Shown: positions 24,561 through 34,744 of the stretch, one piece after another
Position numbering within the stretch: position 1 is the first letter of the stretch
How the letters are laid out: each line of letters starts with the position of its first letter
DNA from: Flavobacteriales bacterium
GTDB lineage: Bacteria > Bacteroidota > Bacteroidia > Flavobacteriales_E > Vicingaceae
Direction: 5' to 3'
NCBI GenBank assembly: GCA_013359255.1
Contig: JABWCF010000001.1
Location: forward strand, 176,982 to 240,981
DNA length: 64,000 bases
Made by a program: the position numbers and the translations under genes
Notes under the pieces: model-generated
What the model saw: the letters and a program-made list of their open reading frames with translations, nothing else
Databases searched by the model: none
What the model was told of the DNA's origin: nothing

Positions 24561-26135
24561 ATGAAAATAGCAGAAATACCATACACGCAAACACCACTTT
24601 TAACTACGTTAGTAAAAGATTATTTAGAAAATAAATTGCCTGTTGAGTGGGGTGGTATCTATCCCGATTGGAAAGATGTTGAGAAAAAAATTGAACAAAG
24701 AAAATCATTTACACATCGTCAGCTTTTAGTACAAATTATAAATAAACAATATCACTCAGTTGCCCTTAATGAAAAAGTAAAAAACAATATCTATTCTCTA
24801 CAAGAAAGCAATACATTTACGGTAACCACAGGGCATCAGTTGTGCCTGTTTTTGGGCCCGCTTTATGTAGTTTATAAAATACTGCATTGCATTAAATTAG
24901 CAAATGAGTTAAATCAAAAAAATAAGCAGTACCATTTTGTGCCTGTATTTTGGATGGCTTCGGAAGACCACGATACACAAGAAATAAACCATGTTTTTGT
25001 GAAGGGTGAAATGATAAAATGGAATGTAAGCGAACCTATACCTGCCGGAAAACTTTCTACAGAAGGAATAGAAAAGGCTATTGAACAACTTCATAAATCG
25101 CTTGGATTGCAACAACATTCAGAAGCAATCATATCACTTTTTAAAGAAGCTTATTTGAATCATAAAAATTTAGCACAAGCTACTCGTTACATAATAAACG
25201 AACTTTTTGGTTCGTACGGAATAGTGGTTATAGATGGAGATGAAAGAGAATTCAAAAAAATAGTTAAACCTATTTTTAAAAAAGAAATAAACGAACAATG
25301 CATAGAAAAAAACGTGGAAAAGGCCATTCAATACATGGTGCCACATTCTTATAAAATTCAGGCAAATCCACGCAACTGTAATATTTTTTGGCTCCATGAA
25401 AATCAAAGAATACGTATAGAAAGAGTAGAAGATAAATTTTATCTTTCCGGCACAAACCAGATATTCACTAAAGAAGAAATACTGAATAGAATAGACGAAA
25501 CTCCGGAGAAATTCAGTCCCAATGTGTTGATGAGGCCTTTGTATCAGGAAACGGTGTTGCCCAATTTGGCAAATGTAGGAGGAGCTGCAGAAACGGCATA
25601 TTGGTTAGAACTTACCGAGGTTTTTAAAGAACTGAATATTCCTTTTCCTTTGTTGTTTTTAAGAGCTTCAGTTGTTCTAATAGAAGAAAAAACTGTACAA
25701 AAAATAAAAAAAACAGAACTAAAAGTGGAAGATTTTTTTTCGGAAGAAGGCGAGCCGGAAAGAAAATATCTAAAAAAAAATAATTTAGTGTTTAAAACAG
25801 AGAGCCCTTTGTTAACAGCCTTTTTAGAAGAGTTGCAGCAAAATATTGTACATATCGATGCATCGCTAGAAACAAGTGCAAAAGCAACTGCCCAAAAAAT
25901 AAAAAACGAGTTAGAACAATTAGAAAAGAAAGTACAACGTGCTATAAAACTTAAAAACGAAGTACAACTCGAGCAGATAAAAAAAAGCAAAGAGAAATTA
26001 TTTCCACAAAATAAAATGCAGGAACGTACTGTAAATTTTTCCGAGTATTTTGTAAACACCCCTCATTTTATGGGTTATATCTATGAAGCAATTGATGTTA
26101 GCGGAAAAAATATTACAGTACTTAAATGTTTATAA
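24561..26135 (+). CDS. bshC: Bacillithiol biosynthesis cysteine-adding enzyme BshC
   Basis: A 524-residue cytosolic enzyme. Recognisable parts are TVTTGHQLCLFLGPLYVVYK near residue 90, FVPVFWMASEDHDTQEI at about 125-142 (nucleotidyl-transferase-like Rossmann core), then LMRPLYQETVLPNLANVGG at about 315-335 and a coiled-coil segment rich in Lys and Glu at about 415-485. BshC ligates cysteine to glucosaminyl-malate, the last step of bacillithiol synthesis. The gene starts 3 bp after rimO, and the pairing is common in Bacteroidota. BshA and BshB are not in the window. Bacillithiol as the low-molecular-weight thiol is therefore the inference. Confidence 0.92.
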   Translation: MKIAEIPYTQTPLLTTLVKDYLENKLPVEWGGIYPDWKDVEKKIEQRKSFTHRQLLVQIINKQYHSVALNEKVKNNIYSLQESNTFTVTTGHQLCLFLGPLYVVYKILHCIKLANELNQKNKQYHFVPVFWMASEDHDTQEINHVFVKGEMIKWNVSEPIPAGKLSTEGIEKAIEQLHKSLGLQQHSEAIISLFKEAYLNHKNLAQATRYIINELFGSYGIVVIDGDEREFKKIVKPIFKKEINEQCIEKNVEKAIQYMVPHSYKIQANPRNCNIFWLHENQRIRIERVEDKFYLSGTNQIFTKEEILNRIDETPEKFSPNVLMRPLYQETVLPNLANVGGAAETAYWLELTEVFKELNIPFPLLFLRASVVLIEEKTVQKIKKTELKVEDFFSEEGEPERKYLKKNNLVFKTESPLLTAFLEELQQNIVHIDASLETSAKATAQKIKNELEQLEKKVQRAIKLKNEVQLEQIKKSKEKLFPQNKMQERTVNFSEYFVNTPHFMGYIYEAIDVSGKNITVLKCL

Positions 26136-26163
26136 ATTGCTAAATTTTATTTATTATCCTTGT

Positions 26164-26171
26164 TATCTTTG
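26164..26171 (+). promoter_or_regulatory. Bacteroidota -7 box (TATCTTTG) immediately before guaA
   Basis: TATCTTTGC matches the -7 consensus TAnnTTTG with the common following C. The guaA ATG at 26175 begins 4 bp after it, so the transcript start, expected about 5-7 bp downstream of the box, would fall on the start codon. A TTG at 26137-26139 could be the -33 element (24-bp gap, slightly long). Confidence 0.5.
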
Positions 26172-26174
26172 CCC

Positions 26175-27704
26175 ATGCAGGAAATGATACTTATCTTAGA
26201 TTTTGGTTCTCAATACACTCAATTAATAGCACGCAGAATAAGAGAACTGAATGTATATTGTGAAATTCACCCCTTTAACAAACTTCCGGAAAATCTTTTA
26301 TCGGTTAAAGGTGTAGTGCTTTCGGGTAGCCCTTTTTCAGTACGAGATATAAACGCTCCTCATCCCGATTTATCAAATATTAAAGGCAAAATGCCAATGC
26401 TGGGAGTTTGTTACGGAGCACAATATTTATCGCACTTTTTTGGCGGTGAAGTAGCCCCGTCTGATACGAGAGAATACGGCAGAGCAAATTTAAAATTTAT
26501 AAATACAGAAAGCTCTTTATTAAAAGGCTTAAAAGAAAACACGCAAGTATGGATGTCTCATGCCGATACCATCAAAAAACTTCCTCAAAATGCATACATT
26601 ATTGCCAGTACGGCCGATGTAGAAATTGCAGGTTATTCAATCAATAACGAAGAAACATACTGCATTCAGTTTCACCCTGAAGTGTACCATACTACAGAGG
26701 GGGCCGCATTGCTCAAAAATTTTGTAGTAAATATTTGTGGCTGCACTCAAAACTGGACTCCCGATTCCTTCATTGAAACCACTATTGCCGAATTGAAAAA
26801 AAAGCTAGGAAATGATAAAGTGGTATTAGGCCTATCGGGAGGAGTAGATTCTACTGTGGCAGCAGTACTTTTACACAAAGCCATCGGAAAAAAATTGCAC
26901 TGTATATTTGTTGATAACGGGCTGCTTCGGAAAAACGAATTCGAAAATGTATTAGACCAATACAAACACTTAGGACTTAACGTAAAAGGAGTAGATGCGA
27001 AAAATAATTTCTACTCCGCCCTCGATAAACTGTCAGATCCGGAACAAAAACGAAAAGCCATCGGAAAAGTTTTTATAGAAGTGTTTGATAGTGAAGCACA
27101 CCGAATAAATGATGTAAAGTGGTTGGCACAAGGAACCATCTACCCCGATGTAATAGAATCGGTATCTGTAAACGGCCCTTCAGCAACTATTAAATCGCAT
27201 CACAATGTGGGTGGATTACCCGATTATATGAAGCTAAAAATTATTGAACCCCTGCGTTTGCTTTTTAAGGATGAAGTAAGAAGAGTTGGAAACGCATTAG
27301 GGCTTCAACCAGAATTATTAGGCCGACATCCTTTTCCTGGTCCGGGGCTTGCCATTCGCATACTAGGCGAGATTACTCCTGAAAAGGTACGTATTTTGCA
27401 AGAAGTAGATTATTTATTTATAGAAGGACTGAAAAAAGCAAATTTATATAACGATGTTTGGCAGGCAGGCGTTATACTTTTACCCGTAAAATCGGTAGGT
27501 GTAATGGGTGATGAACGAACCTACGAAAACGTAGTAGCACTACGTGCAGTTTCTTCTACCGATGGAATGACAGCCGACTGGTGCCATTTGCCTTATGAGT
27601 TTTTGGCTCAAACATCTAACGAAATAATTAATAAAGTAAAGGGGGTAAACCGAGTGGTGTACGATATTAGTTCTAAACCCCCAGCAACAATAGAATGGGA
27701 ATAA
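26175..27704 (+). CDS. guaA: GMP synthase (glutamine-hydrolysing)
   Basis: The ORF track opens with TTG at 26160, but the ATG at 26175 ([17 protein letters not shown]) matches other Bacteroidota GuaA starts, giving 509 residues. The class I amidotransferase domain has GVCYGAQYL with the catalytic cysteine and QFHPEVYHT with the catalytic His and Glu. The ATP pyrophosphatase domain has [14 protein letters not shown] (PP loop). The C-terminal dimerisation domain contains [19 protein letters not shown] and ends PPATIEWE. It converts XMP to GMP with glutamine and ATP. An alternative start is the ATG at 26184. The stop overlaps the next gene by 1 bp (TAATG). Confidence 0.95.
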   Translation: MQEMILILDFGSQYTQLIARRIRELNVYCEIHPFNKLPENLLSVKGVVLSGSPFSVRDINAPHPDLSNIKGKMPMLGVCYGAQYLSHFFGGEVAPSDTREYGRANLKFINTESSLLKGLKENTQVWMSHADTIKKLPQNAYIIASTADVEIAGYSINNEETYCIQFHPEVYHTTEGAALLKNFVVNICGCTQNWTPDSFIETTIAELKKKLGNDKVVLGLSGGVDSTVAAVLLHKAIGKKLHCIFVDNGLLRKNEFENVLDQYKHLGLNVKGVDAKNNFYSALDKLSDPEQKRKAIGKVFIEVFDSEAHRINDVKWLAQGTIYPDVIESVSVNGPSATIKSHHNVGGLPDYMKLKIIEPLRLLFKDEVRRVGNALGLQPELLGRHPFPGPGLAIRILGEITPEKVRILQEVDYLFIEGLKKANLYNDVWQAGVILLPVKSVGVMGDERTYENVVALRAVSSTDGMTADWCHLPYEFLAQTSNEIINKVKGVNRVVYDISSKPPATIEWE

Positions 27705-29521
27705 TGAAGAAACTAAAAATAGTTTTACTGCTGCTGTTTTTTGCAGGAATTTCGGGTTTTGCTCAAATCGAATCGGGCACTGAAACGGTTACTGTAAACG
27801 GAAAAAAGTATTATTTATATACAGTAGAAAAAGGAAACACGCTATATTCTATTTCCAAGCAATTCAATACACCACTCGAAATCATTATACTCGAAAATCC
27901 TCACATAAAAGATAAACCCATTAACAAAGGCGATGTACTTAAAATTCCGGTAAAGCATACTGAAGAGAGCACCTTCTACAAAAACGGAGAATTTATATAC
28001 CACAAGGTAAAACAAGGCGAAACGATTTACGCCATTGCTAGAGAATATAATATTAGTGCTAATGATATCTTGGCAAACAATCCGGATGCAGGCGATGAAT
28101 TAAAACCGGAGCAAATGCTAAAAATTCCTGTTTCAAAAATAAAAAAACAATACTCTGAGTCGTTACCAATACCGACAAATAAAAAAACACATCTGGTAAA
28201 CAAAGGCGAAACCTTGTACTCTCTTTCTAAGCTATATAATGTGCCTGCCGATTCCATATTAAAGGCAAATAACGGGTTGCCTAGTGGTTTAAAAGAAGGA
28301 GAAACCATCTTTATTCCGGAAATAGCAGTTAAAAATTCCACAGTACAACTAAGTACTGCTACCATAAAAAACTCGTTTACTGCTACCGGACTAAAAAATA
28401 CCTATCATGTAGCTTTGATTTTACCTTTTTTTGTTTATCAAAACACCGAATTAGAGCAGGCTCAAAGTGGAAAACCCATTGATGAACAATATGTATTTCC
28501 CCGATCAAAAATTGCATTCGAGTTTTATCAGGGAGTGTTGCTTGCACTCGATTCGTTAGAAAAAAGACTTGGGAAAGATAAGTTCAAATTATTTGTTTTT
28601 GATTCAGGAAGAGATACAAATAATATTTCAGAAATTTTGGTAAAGCCCGAAATGAAAACGATGGATTTAATCATTGGCCCACTTTATTATTCAGCTTTTG
28701 TTAAAACAGCCGAATTTGCAAAAGAATATCAGATTCCCATTGTTTCGCCCGTTGCCATAAATAATAAAGTGTTGCTCGGAAACCCTTATGTAATGAAAAC
28801 GCAGCCTTCTAAAACCGTACAAATTACGCGTTTTGCAGAATATGTAGTAGACTCCTTTCGTTTAGATAATGTAATAATAATACAGCCGGCTGATCAGGAA
28901 TCAGCTTCTTCGGCTACCCTTTTCAATACGGCTTACAAAAATTATTTAACTCAAAAACGAGATACTTCAGCATCTTCATTTCCAAAAATTATTGCATGGG
29001 GTTCCGGAAGCATAAGCACACTAAATACTGCCCTTTCTAAAGAAAAAAGAAATTTTATTTTTATCCCCACTTCCAGTCAAATTTTTGCAACAGAACTTAT
29101 TAATTCATTAAGCGGCTTACATGAATCTTATCGAGTTTCTATAGGAGGCCTTGAAAATTGGCTTAAATACGAAAATATAGATATTGCCTATTTCAATAGG
29201 TTTAATTTGCATGTAGTAAAAGGAGGGCATGTGAATAGCGAAAATTCTAATTCTTTAGCAATAAGGAATGAATATGTTAATAAATTTGGCACATATCCCG
29301 GCAGTTATGCCATGTCGGGCTTTGAAACTACCTTATTCTTTTTAGAAAGATTGAACGAATTTGGCAAAGGATTTATGGATCAATTAAGAAACTATTACAC
29401 TGAAAATAACCCCTATACGAACTTTAAATTTTTGAAAACAGGTCCCGAAAGTGGTTTTGAAAACACCTCTTCTACCATTGTGTACTACAGGGATTATATG
29501 TTAATAAAAGAGAATAGGTAA
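27704..29521 (+). CDS. LysM repeat and periplasmic-binding-domain (PBP1-type) protein
   Basis: The ATG at 27704 is preferred over the track's 27695 because it opens on the signal peptide [21 protein letters not shown] and is coupled to guaA in a TAATG. This gives 605 residues. Three LysM modules follow at about residues 35-85, 95-145 and 160-205: YTVEKGNTLYSISKQF, HKVKQGETIYAIAREY and HLVNKGETLYSLSKLY, for binding peptidoglycan. The remainder is a type 1 periplasmic-binding fold, with ALILPFFVYQN, GVLLALDSLEKRLG, LIIGPLYYSAFVKTAEFAKEY and SYAMSGFETTLFFLERL. Proteins of this build are common in Bacteroidota and probably sit in the periplasm tethered to the wall; the ligand of the second half is unknown. 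The function might be in envelope homeostasis. Confidence 0.82.
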   Translation: MKKLKIVLLLLFFAGISGFAQIESGTETVTVNGKKYYLYTVEKGNTLYSISKQFNTPLEIIILENPHIKDKPINKGDVLKIPVKHTEESTFYKNGEFIYHKVKQGETIYAIAREYNISANDILANNPDAGDELKPEQMLKIPVSKIKKQYSESLPIPTNKKTHLVNKGETLYSLSKLYNVPADSILKANNGLPSGLKEGETIFIPEIAVKNSTVQLSTATIKNSFTATGLKNTYHVALILPFFVYQNTELEQAQSGKPIDEQYVFPRSKIAFEFYQGVLLALDSLEKRLGKDKFKLFVFDSGRDTNNISEILVKPEMKTMDLIIGPLYYSAFVKTAEFAKEYQIPIVSPVAINNKVLLGNPYVMKTQPSKTVQITRFAEYVVDSFRLDNVIIIQPADQESASSATLFNTAYKNYLTQKRDTSASSFPKIIAWGSGSISTLNTALSKEKRNFIFIPTSSQIFATELINSLSGLHESYRVSIGGLENWLKYENIDIAYFNRFNLHVVKGGHVNSENSNSLAIRNEYVNKFGTYPGSYAMSGFETTLFFLERLNEFGKGFMDQLRNYYTENNPYTNFKFLKTGPESGFENTSSTIVYYRDYMLIKENR

Positions 29522-29866
29522 TAATTTCTTAGAGGATAATATTGGAATGACACATTTGGAGCCAAAGGATAAAGAATAGACCTAATGTACGGTGTTAATT
29601 TTACACCCGTTGTATCCATTGGGAAATGATAACAATTGAGATAAAAAAAGTAAGTGGTTGATGTGGGGTATACATGCACAAGATAAATTTGAAAGATATT
29701 AACACAACATTGCATTTGCTTATAATTAATATAAATATAATCAAACTATTAGCCTTGTAAGTTTTCAACAATTAGTAGTCTGCATAAATCTTTTTTAATT
29801 TTTTTGGCAACTCTTTATTATGATGTGCGTCATATCGCTAACTTTAACGCATAAAGCCAATCGTAT
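29522..29866. other. 345-bp intergenic region upstream of the PKD surface protein
   Basis: No ORF longer than about 70 codons looks real here. The segment is AT-rich. The only structure I see is a short inverted repeat TATGA-TGTGCG-TCATA at about 29819-29834, about 35 bp ahead of the start codon, which might be an operator but is too short to be confident. No clear TAnnTTTG box with a matching -33 element is present. Confidence 0.5.
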
Positions 29867-32800
29867 ATGAAATTAAAAAAGTTATCGCTCTATCTTTTTT
29901 TACCTGTTGTTCTATTATTTTCAAACATTGCTGAAACTAAAGCCTGCCATGCTATAGCTTTAGTTAATTTTAATCAGCAAAACCCTATACCGGGAGCTAT
30001 ACAAGTAACAGCCGCTTCAGATATGCCCACATGTGGTTGTGCTGTTTATTGGTTAGATGTTGAAGTACGCTGTATGAACGATCCATGGAATGCAGGGCCT
30101 TTTAACCCGGGTTTTTGGGGTCCGTTGAATACATATCCTTTTTTCCAATCAGCACAGATGAACAAGCCTAATTGTGTTGTTCAAAACTATCCTTGGGTAA
30201 CTATACCTTACAATGGATTGTGCCCTGGTATTCAGTACAAATATAGAATGAGAGAAAACCACAATGGTCAGGTAGGGCCTTGGACTCCTGACCAATATTT
30301 TGTAGTGCCTGGTGTGGCAGCTCCTTTAGTGGGGCAAGTGGTTGCAAATACAACAAATATATGTCAAGGAAACTGTGCTAACCTTACTGCAAGTGTTACT
30401 GGTGGCTGCAATTTAGCTACCACTTACACTTGGAATAATGGATTAGGAACCGGACCCAATAAAACGGTTTGCCCGGCAGTTACCACAACTTATACCGTAA
30501 CCATTACCGAAGCGTGCAGTAATACACAAACAACTGCTTCAATCACAATAAATGTGGTTCCTCCGGCAGTAGCAGGAACCGCCACAGTAACTCCCAATCC
30601 GGTATGTTTTGGCACACCTGTAACGTTAACCCTTACAGGCTCTGCAGGAAATGTGCAGTGGCAACAATCTACAAATGGAGGCGGAACCTGGACAAACATT
30701 CCGGGGGCTACCACTACTGTGTATAATACAGCCGGACTTACTGTTAACACTTGTTTTCGTGCGGCCGTTACAGGCTGTAATGGTACAGTATATTCAAATA
30801 TGGTGTGTGTAACGGTAAATCCTATACCCACCGTGAATGTAAATAGTGTAACTATTTGTGCAGGTCAAACAGCTACACTTACAGCAACCCCTTCTGCACC
30901 GGGAGGTACTTATTTATGGTCTCCGGGAGGGTTTACTACGCAAACTATAAATGTTAGTCCAGGAACCACTACTGTCTATACTGTAACTTATACATTAAAT
31001 GGTTGTACTGGTACAGGTACTGGTACGGTAACCGTAAACCCACAACCTACGGTAAACGTAAATAGTGTAACCATTTGTGCGGGTCAAACGGCTACTCTTA
31101 CTGCTACACCGAGCGTGGGAGGAGGAACGTATTCATGGTCTCCAGGAGGCTTTACCACGCAAACGATTAATGTTAGTCCAGGTTCCACTACAACTTATAC
31201 GGTTACGTATACTTTGAACGGTTGCGTAGCAACTGGAACTGGTACGGTAACTGTAAACCCACAACCCACCATCAACGTAAACAATGTAACTATTTGTGCA
31301 GGGCAAAATGCCACATTAACTGGTACTCCAAGTATTGGTGGCGGCACATATTTGTGGACGCCCGGCAATCAAACTTCACAAAGTATTACAGTTTCACCTG
31401 GCTCTACCACTACTTATACAGTAACCTATACTTTGAATGGTTGTGTAGCAACCGGAACCGGCACGGTAACTGTAAATCCACAACCTACGGTAAACGTAAA
31501 CAGTACCAGTATATGTAATGGACAAAATGCGACCTTAACGGCAACGCCTAGCGTTGGAGGAGGAACGTATTCATGGTCGCCCGGTGGTTTTACTACACAG
31601 TCGATTACGGTTTCTCCCGGATCCACTACTACTTACACAGTAACCTATACTTTGAATGGTTGTGTAGCAACCGGAACCGGTACTGTAACGGTTACAACTA
31701 ATCCAACAGTAACAGTAAATAATGATTCTATTTGTGCCGGCCAAACGGCCACATTAACTGCCACTCCTTCTGCTCCGGGTGGTACATATTCTTGGGTTCC
31801 GGGTGGATTTACTACACAAACGATAAATGTTTCTCCGGGTGCTACTACTACTTACACAGTAACATATGATATTACAGGTTGTATTGGAACGGGTTCCGGA
31901 ACGGTTACTGTTTTTCCTCAACCTGTGGCGTCATTTACCACAGCGAATGTTTGTTTTGGAACAGCGGTTTCGTTTAATAACACAACCACAATAGGAGGTG
32001 GTGGAGTAATAGCTTCTTGGAACTGGAATTTTGGTGATGGTAATACTTCTACACAGCAATCGCCTTCACACAATTATGCGGCACCCGGCACATATACGGT
32101 TACATTAACAGCAACCTCTACAGATGGCTGCGTTGATGTGTTCACCACAACAGTTACGGTACATCCTGAACCGATTGCAAATTTTACTTATATTGCTGCA
32201 TGTGATGGTTTCCCAATTATATTCAATGACCAATCGAGCGTATCTTCCGGAAGTATTACTCAATGGCAATGGAATTTTGGAGACGGGTCACCATTAGATA
32301 ATAATCAAAACACCTCGCATACTTATCCTTCATCAGGTACATATAATGTTACCTTAACGGTTATAACTAATAACGGTTGTACACATACTGTTACTATTCA
32401 GGTAACTGTTTTACAAAAACCTATTCCCGCTTTTGCAGCGAACAATGTATGTTTAGGCAATGCTATGTCGTTTCAAGATCAAACAAGCCCAAGTGCAAGT
32501 TCATGGTTTTGGAATTTTGGAGATGGAAATACATCTTCAGCTCAAAATCCTTCTCATACTTATGCTGCACCAGGAACCTATGTTGTTAAATTTATAGCTT
32601 CTTTAGGTTCTTGTTTGGATAGTATTACACAAACAGTAACAGTTCATCCACTACCACAGCCATCTTTTACGTATGCGGCAGGTTGTCCTTCTCAGGCAAC
32701 TCAGTTTAACAATACTTCTACCATTTTAAGTGGTACAATAACTAATTGGAACTGGAGTTTCCCTAGTGGTACCCCGAGTTCATCAACAGCACAAAACCCT

Positions 32801-34669
32801 TCAACTACCTATCCTAGCGGAGGAGCATATAATGTAACATTAGTAGCTACTTCCAATAATGGATGTGTGGATAGTATTACACAAACAGTAGTGATTCCCT
32901 ATACGCCTATTGCCAATTTCTCTGCAATCACCGTTTGTGTTGGTACGGCTACATGTTTCTCTGATTTATCTAACGTGCAGAATGGTAATATTACAACATG
33001 GCAGTGGGTATTTGGCGATGGAAGCCCTGTAAATAACCAGCAAAATCCTTGTCATACGTATGCAAATGCCGGTACATATACAGTAACACTCATAGTAACA
33101 AGTAATGACGGTTGTGCTGCTTCGGCAACAATAAATATTACGGTTAATCCCAATCCTATTGCTAGTTTTACAGTAAGCAATATTTGCAGAGATAATTTTG
33201 CGGCTTTCAACAATACTTCTACGGGAGCAACAACGTATTCATGGGCATTTGGAAACGGAGTTACTTCTACCAGTCAAAATCCGGTATATCAATATCCTGC
33301 CCCCGGTACGTATAATGTAACGCTGATAGCTAATAGTGGTGCCGGATGTGCCGATACAATTACTTTACCGATTACAGTGTATCCTGAACCGGTGGCCAAT
33401 TTCAATTTTGTAAATGCTTGTGACGGTAATCCGATAAATTTCACCGATGCATCTACCATAGGAGGAGGAGGCTCTATTACACAATGGAATTGGAATTTTG
33501 GAAATGGAAATACGTCAACTCAGCAAAATCCTTCTGAAATATATAGTGCAGATGGCAGTTATTTGGTAACACTAATTGTGACCACAGCAGACGGTTGTAC
33601 TGATACTATTTCGAAACAAATTACGGTATATCCATTGCCTGTGGTAGATTTTACTCCAACCGATGTGTGTTTGGGAACCCCCACTCAGTTCACTAATTTG
33701 TCTACTGTTTCAAGTGGCAGCAATGTAGGTTTTAGCTGGCAGTTTGGTAATGGGGGAAGCAGTTCTCAACAGAACCCCATGTACACTTACAACCAACCCG
33801 GTACGTACAATGTAACGCTTACTGTTACGACAAACAATGGTTGTACCGGAACCATAACTAAGCAGGTTACTGTTCATCCAAATCCAACAGTAAATTTTGC
33901 AATAAGCGATACGGCTAGTTGCTCTCCCGTTTGTGTTAATTTTTATGATTTAAGTACGGTAATAGGAAATAGTTCTATTGTTTCATGGAGTTGGAATTTC
34001 TCAAATGGCACATCAACCATACAGAATCCAAGTAACTGTTTTACTGCCGGAGCAATTAACCCGGTGAGTTATACTGTGAAACTAATTGTTACTACAAACT
34101 TTGGCTGTGTAGACTCGGTTACTAAAACAAATTTAATAACCGCCTATCCAAATCCCGTTGCTAATTTTGAAGCTGACCCATGGGAAAGTGATATTTACAG
34201 ACCCAAAGTTAATTTTACGGATATTTCTGCCGGTGCTAGCAAATGGTTATGGAATTTTGGAGATGGACAGACTTCTGTAATTAAAAATCCTTCAAATACC
34301 TATCAGGATTCCGGCACCTATACGGTTACAATGTATATAGAAAATCAATGGGGATGTGCAGATACCATTTCTAAAACAATTCGTATCAATCCCGATTTCT
34401 CTATCTTCATTCCTAATGCGTTTACACCAGATGGTGATGGTATAAATGATTCGTTTGGAGCAGTAGGTTATGGCATTACAGAATACAATATGTATATATT
34501 TGACAGATGGGGAGAGTTGATTTTCGAAAGCCATAAATACGGAGAGAATTGGAATGGAACCACTTCCGGCAAAGAGTCCCAAATTGGAGTTTATCCTTAT
34601 CGGATAGATATAAAAGACATAAATTTAAAATCTCATAGTTTTATAGGACATATAAATTTGGTTAAATAG
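29867..34669 (+). CDS. Giant Ig-like/PKD repeat surface protein with T9SS type B (gliding-associated) C-terminal domain
   Basis: A 1600-residue exported protein with signal peptide (MKLKKLSLYLFLPVVLLFS, ending near ETKA). An N-terminal fibronectin-like region with many cysteines leads into an Ig-like module, then five near-identical 73-residue Ig-like units (residues 321-685, each starting PTVNVNS or PTxNVNN and ending GTVTVNPQ). Ten PKD domains follow, recognisable by WNFGDGNTSTQQ-type strands (variants WQFGNGGSSSQQ, WNWSFPSGTPSS and WQWVFGDGSP). The C-terminus is the CHU_C/type B domain FIPNAFTPDGDGINDSF...WGELIFESHKYGENWNG. It would be secreted by T9SS and stay on the surface, as adhesins of gliding bacteria do. 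Close homologs carry 'gliding motility-associated C-terminal domain' names. A role in motility itself is not established. Confidence 0.92.
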   Translation: MKLKKLSLYLFLPVVLLFSNIAETKACHAIALVNFNQQNPIPGAIQVTAASDMPTCGCAVYWLDVEVRCMNDPWNAGPFNPGFWGPLNTYPFFQSAQMNKPNCVVQNYPWVTIPYNGLCPGIQYKYRMRENHNGQVGPWTPDQYFVVPGVAAPLVGQVVANTTNICQGNCANLTASVTGGCNLATTYTWNNGLGTGPNKTVCPAVTTTYTVTITEACSNTQTTASITINVVPPAVAGTATVTPNPVCFGTPVTLTLTGSAGNVQWQQSTNGGGTWTNIPGATTTVYNTAGLTVNTCFRAAVTGCNGTVYSNMVCVTVNPIPTVNVNSVTICAGQTATLTATPSAPGGTYLWSPGGFTTQTINVSPGTTTVYTVTYTLNGCTGTGTGTVTVNPQPTVNVNSVTICAGQTATLTATPSVGGGTYSWSPGGFTTQTINVSPGSTTTYTVTYTLNGCVATGTGTVTVNPQPTINVNNVTICAGQNATLTGTPSIGGGTYLWTPGNQTSQSITVSPGSTTTYTVTYTLNGCVATGTGTVTVNPQPTVNVNSTSICNGQNATLTATPSVGGGTYSWSPGGFTTQSITVSPGSTTTYTVTYTLNGCVATGTGTVTVTTNPTVTVNNDSICAGQTATLTATPSAPGGTYSWVPGGFTTQTINVSPGATTTYTVTYDITGCIGTGSGTVTVFPQPVASFTTANVCFGTAVSFNNTTTIGGGGVIASWNWNFGDGNTSTQQSPSHNYAAPGTYTVTLTATSTDGCVDVFTTTVTVHPEPIANFTYIAACDGFPIIFNDQSSVSSGSITQWQWNFGDGSPLDNNQNTSHTYPSSGTYNVTLTVITNNGCTHTVTIQVTVLQKPIPAFAANNVCLGNAMSFQDQTSPSASSWFWNFGDGNTSSAQNPSHTYAAPGTYVVKFIASLGSCLDSITQTVTVHPLPQPSFTYAAGCPSQATQFNNTSTILSGTITNWNWSFPSGTPSSSTAQNPSTTYPSGGAYNVTLVATSNNGCVDSITQTVVIPYTPIANFSAITVCVGTATCFSDLSNVQNGNITTWQWVFGDGSPVNNQQNPCHTYANAGTYTVTLIVTSNDGCAASATINITVNPNPIASFTVSNICRDNFAAFNNTSTGATTYSWAFGNGVTSTSQNPVYQYPAPGTYNVTLIANSGAGCADTITLPITVYPEPVANFNFVNACDGNPINFTDASTIGGGGSITQWNWNFGNGNTSTQQNPSEIYSADGSYLVTLIVTTADGCTDTISKQITVYPLPVVDFTPTDVCLGTPTQFTNLSTVSSGSNVGFSWQFGNGGSSSQQNPMYTYNQPGTYNVTLTVTTNNGCTGTITKQVTVHPNPTVNFAISDTASCSPVCVNFYDLSTVIGNSSIVSWSWNFSNGTSTIQNPSNCFTAGAINPVSYTVKLIVTTNFGCVDSVTKTNLITAYPNPVANFEADPWESDIYRPKVNFTDISAGASKWLWNFGDGQTSVIKNPSNTYQDSGTYTVTMYIENQWGCADTISKTIRINPDFSIFIPNAFTPDGDGINDSFGAVGYGITEYNMYIFDRWGELIFESHKYGENWNGTTSGKESQIGVYPYRIDIKDINLKSHSFIGHINLVK
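30827..31921 (+). repeat. Five tandem 219-bp units encoding 73-residue Ig-like repeats
   Basis: Five direct repeats in the PKD protein, each 219 bp (73 codons), start at 30827, 31046, 31265, 31484 and 31703. Several codon stretches, for example CGGTAAACGTAAAC and AACCTATACTTTGAATGGTTG, recur unchanged, so the similarity is at the DNA level, not only the protein level. Units 2, 3 and 4 are the closest in their second halves. This suggests recent duplication or gene conversion. Confidence 0.85.
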
Positions 34670-34693
34670 GTTTAGTGTAATTGGTTAAAAAAT

Positions 34694-34727
34694 AAAAAGC
34701 CCCGTGTCATTTGGCACGGGGCTTTTT
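34694..34727. terminator. Bidirectional terminator between the PKD gene and lolA
   Basis: A 13-bp perfect stem, AAAAAGCCCCGTG (34694-34706) with CACGGGGCTTTTT (34715-34727), and an 8-nt loop. It lies between two convergent genes, 24 bp after the PKD stop and 18 bp from the lolA stop. A and T runs on both sides make it work in both directions. Confidence 0.9.
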
Positions 34728-34744
34728 ATTTTTTTAAAAATATA

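Noticed and set aside
30827-31921. Tandem repeats looking like a CRISPR or satellite array
   Set aside because: Units are 219 bp, in frame, and encode Ig-like modules of one long ORF; there are no short repeats with unique spacers.
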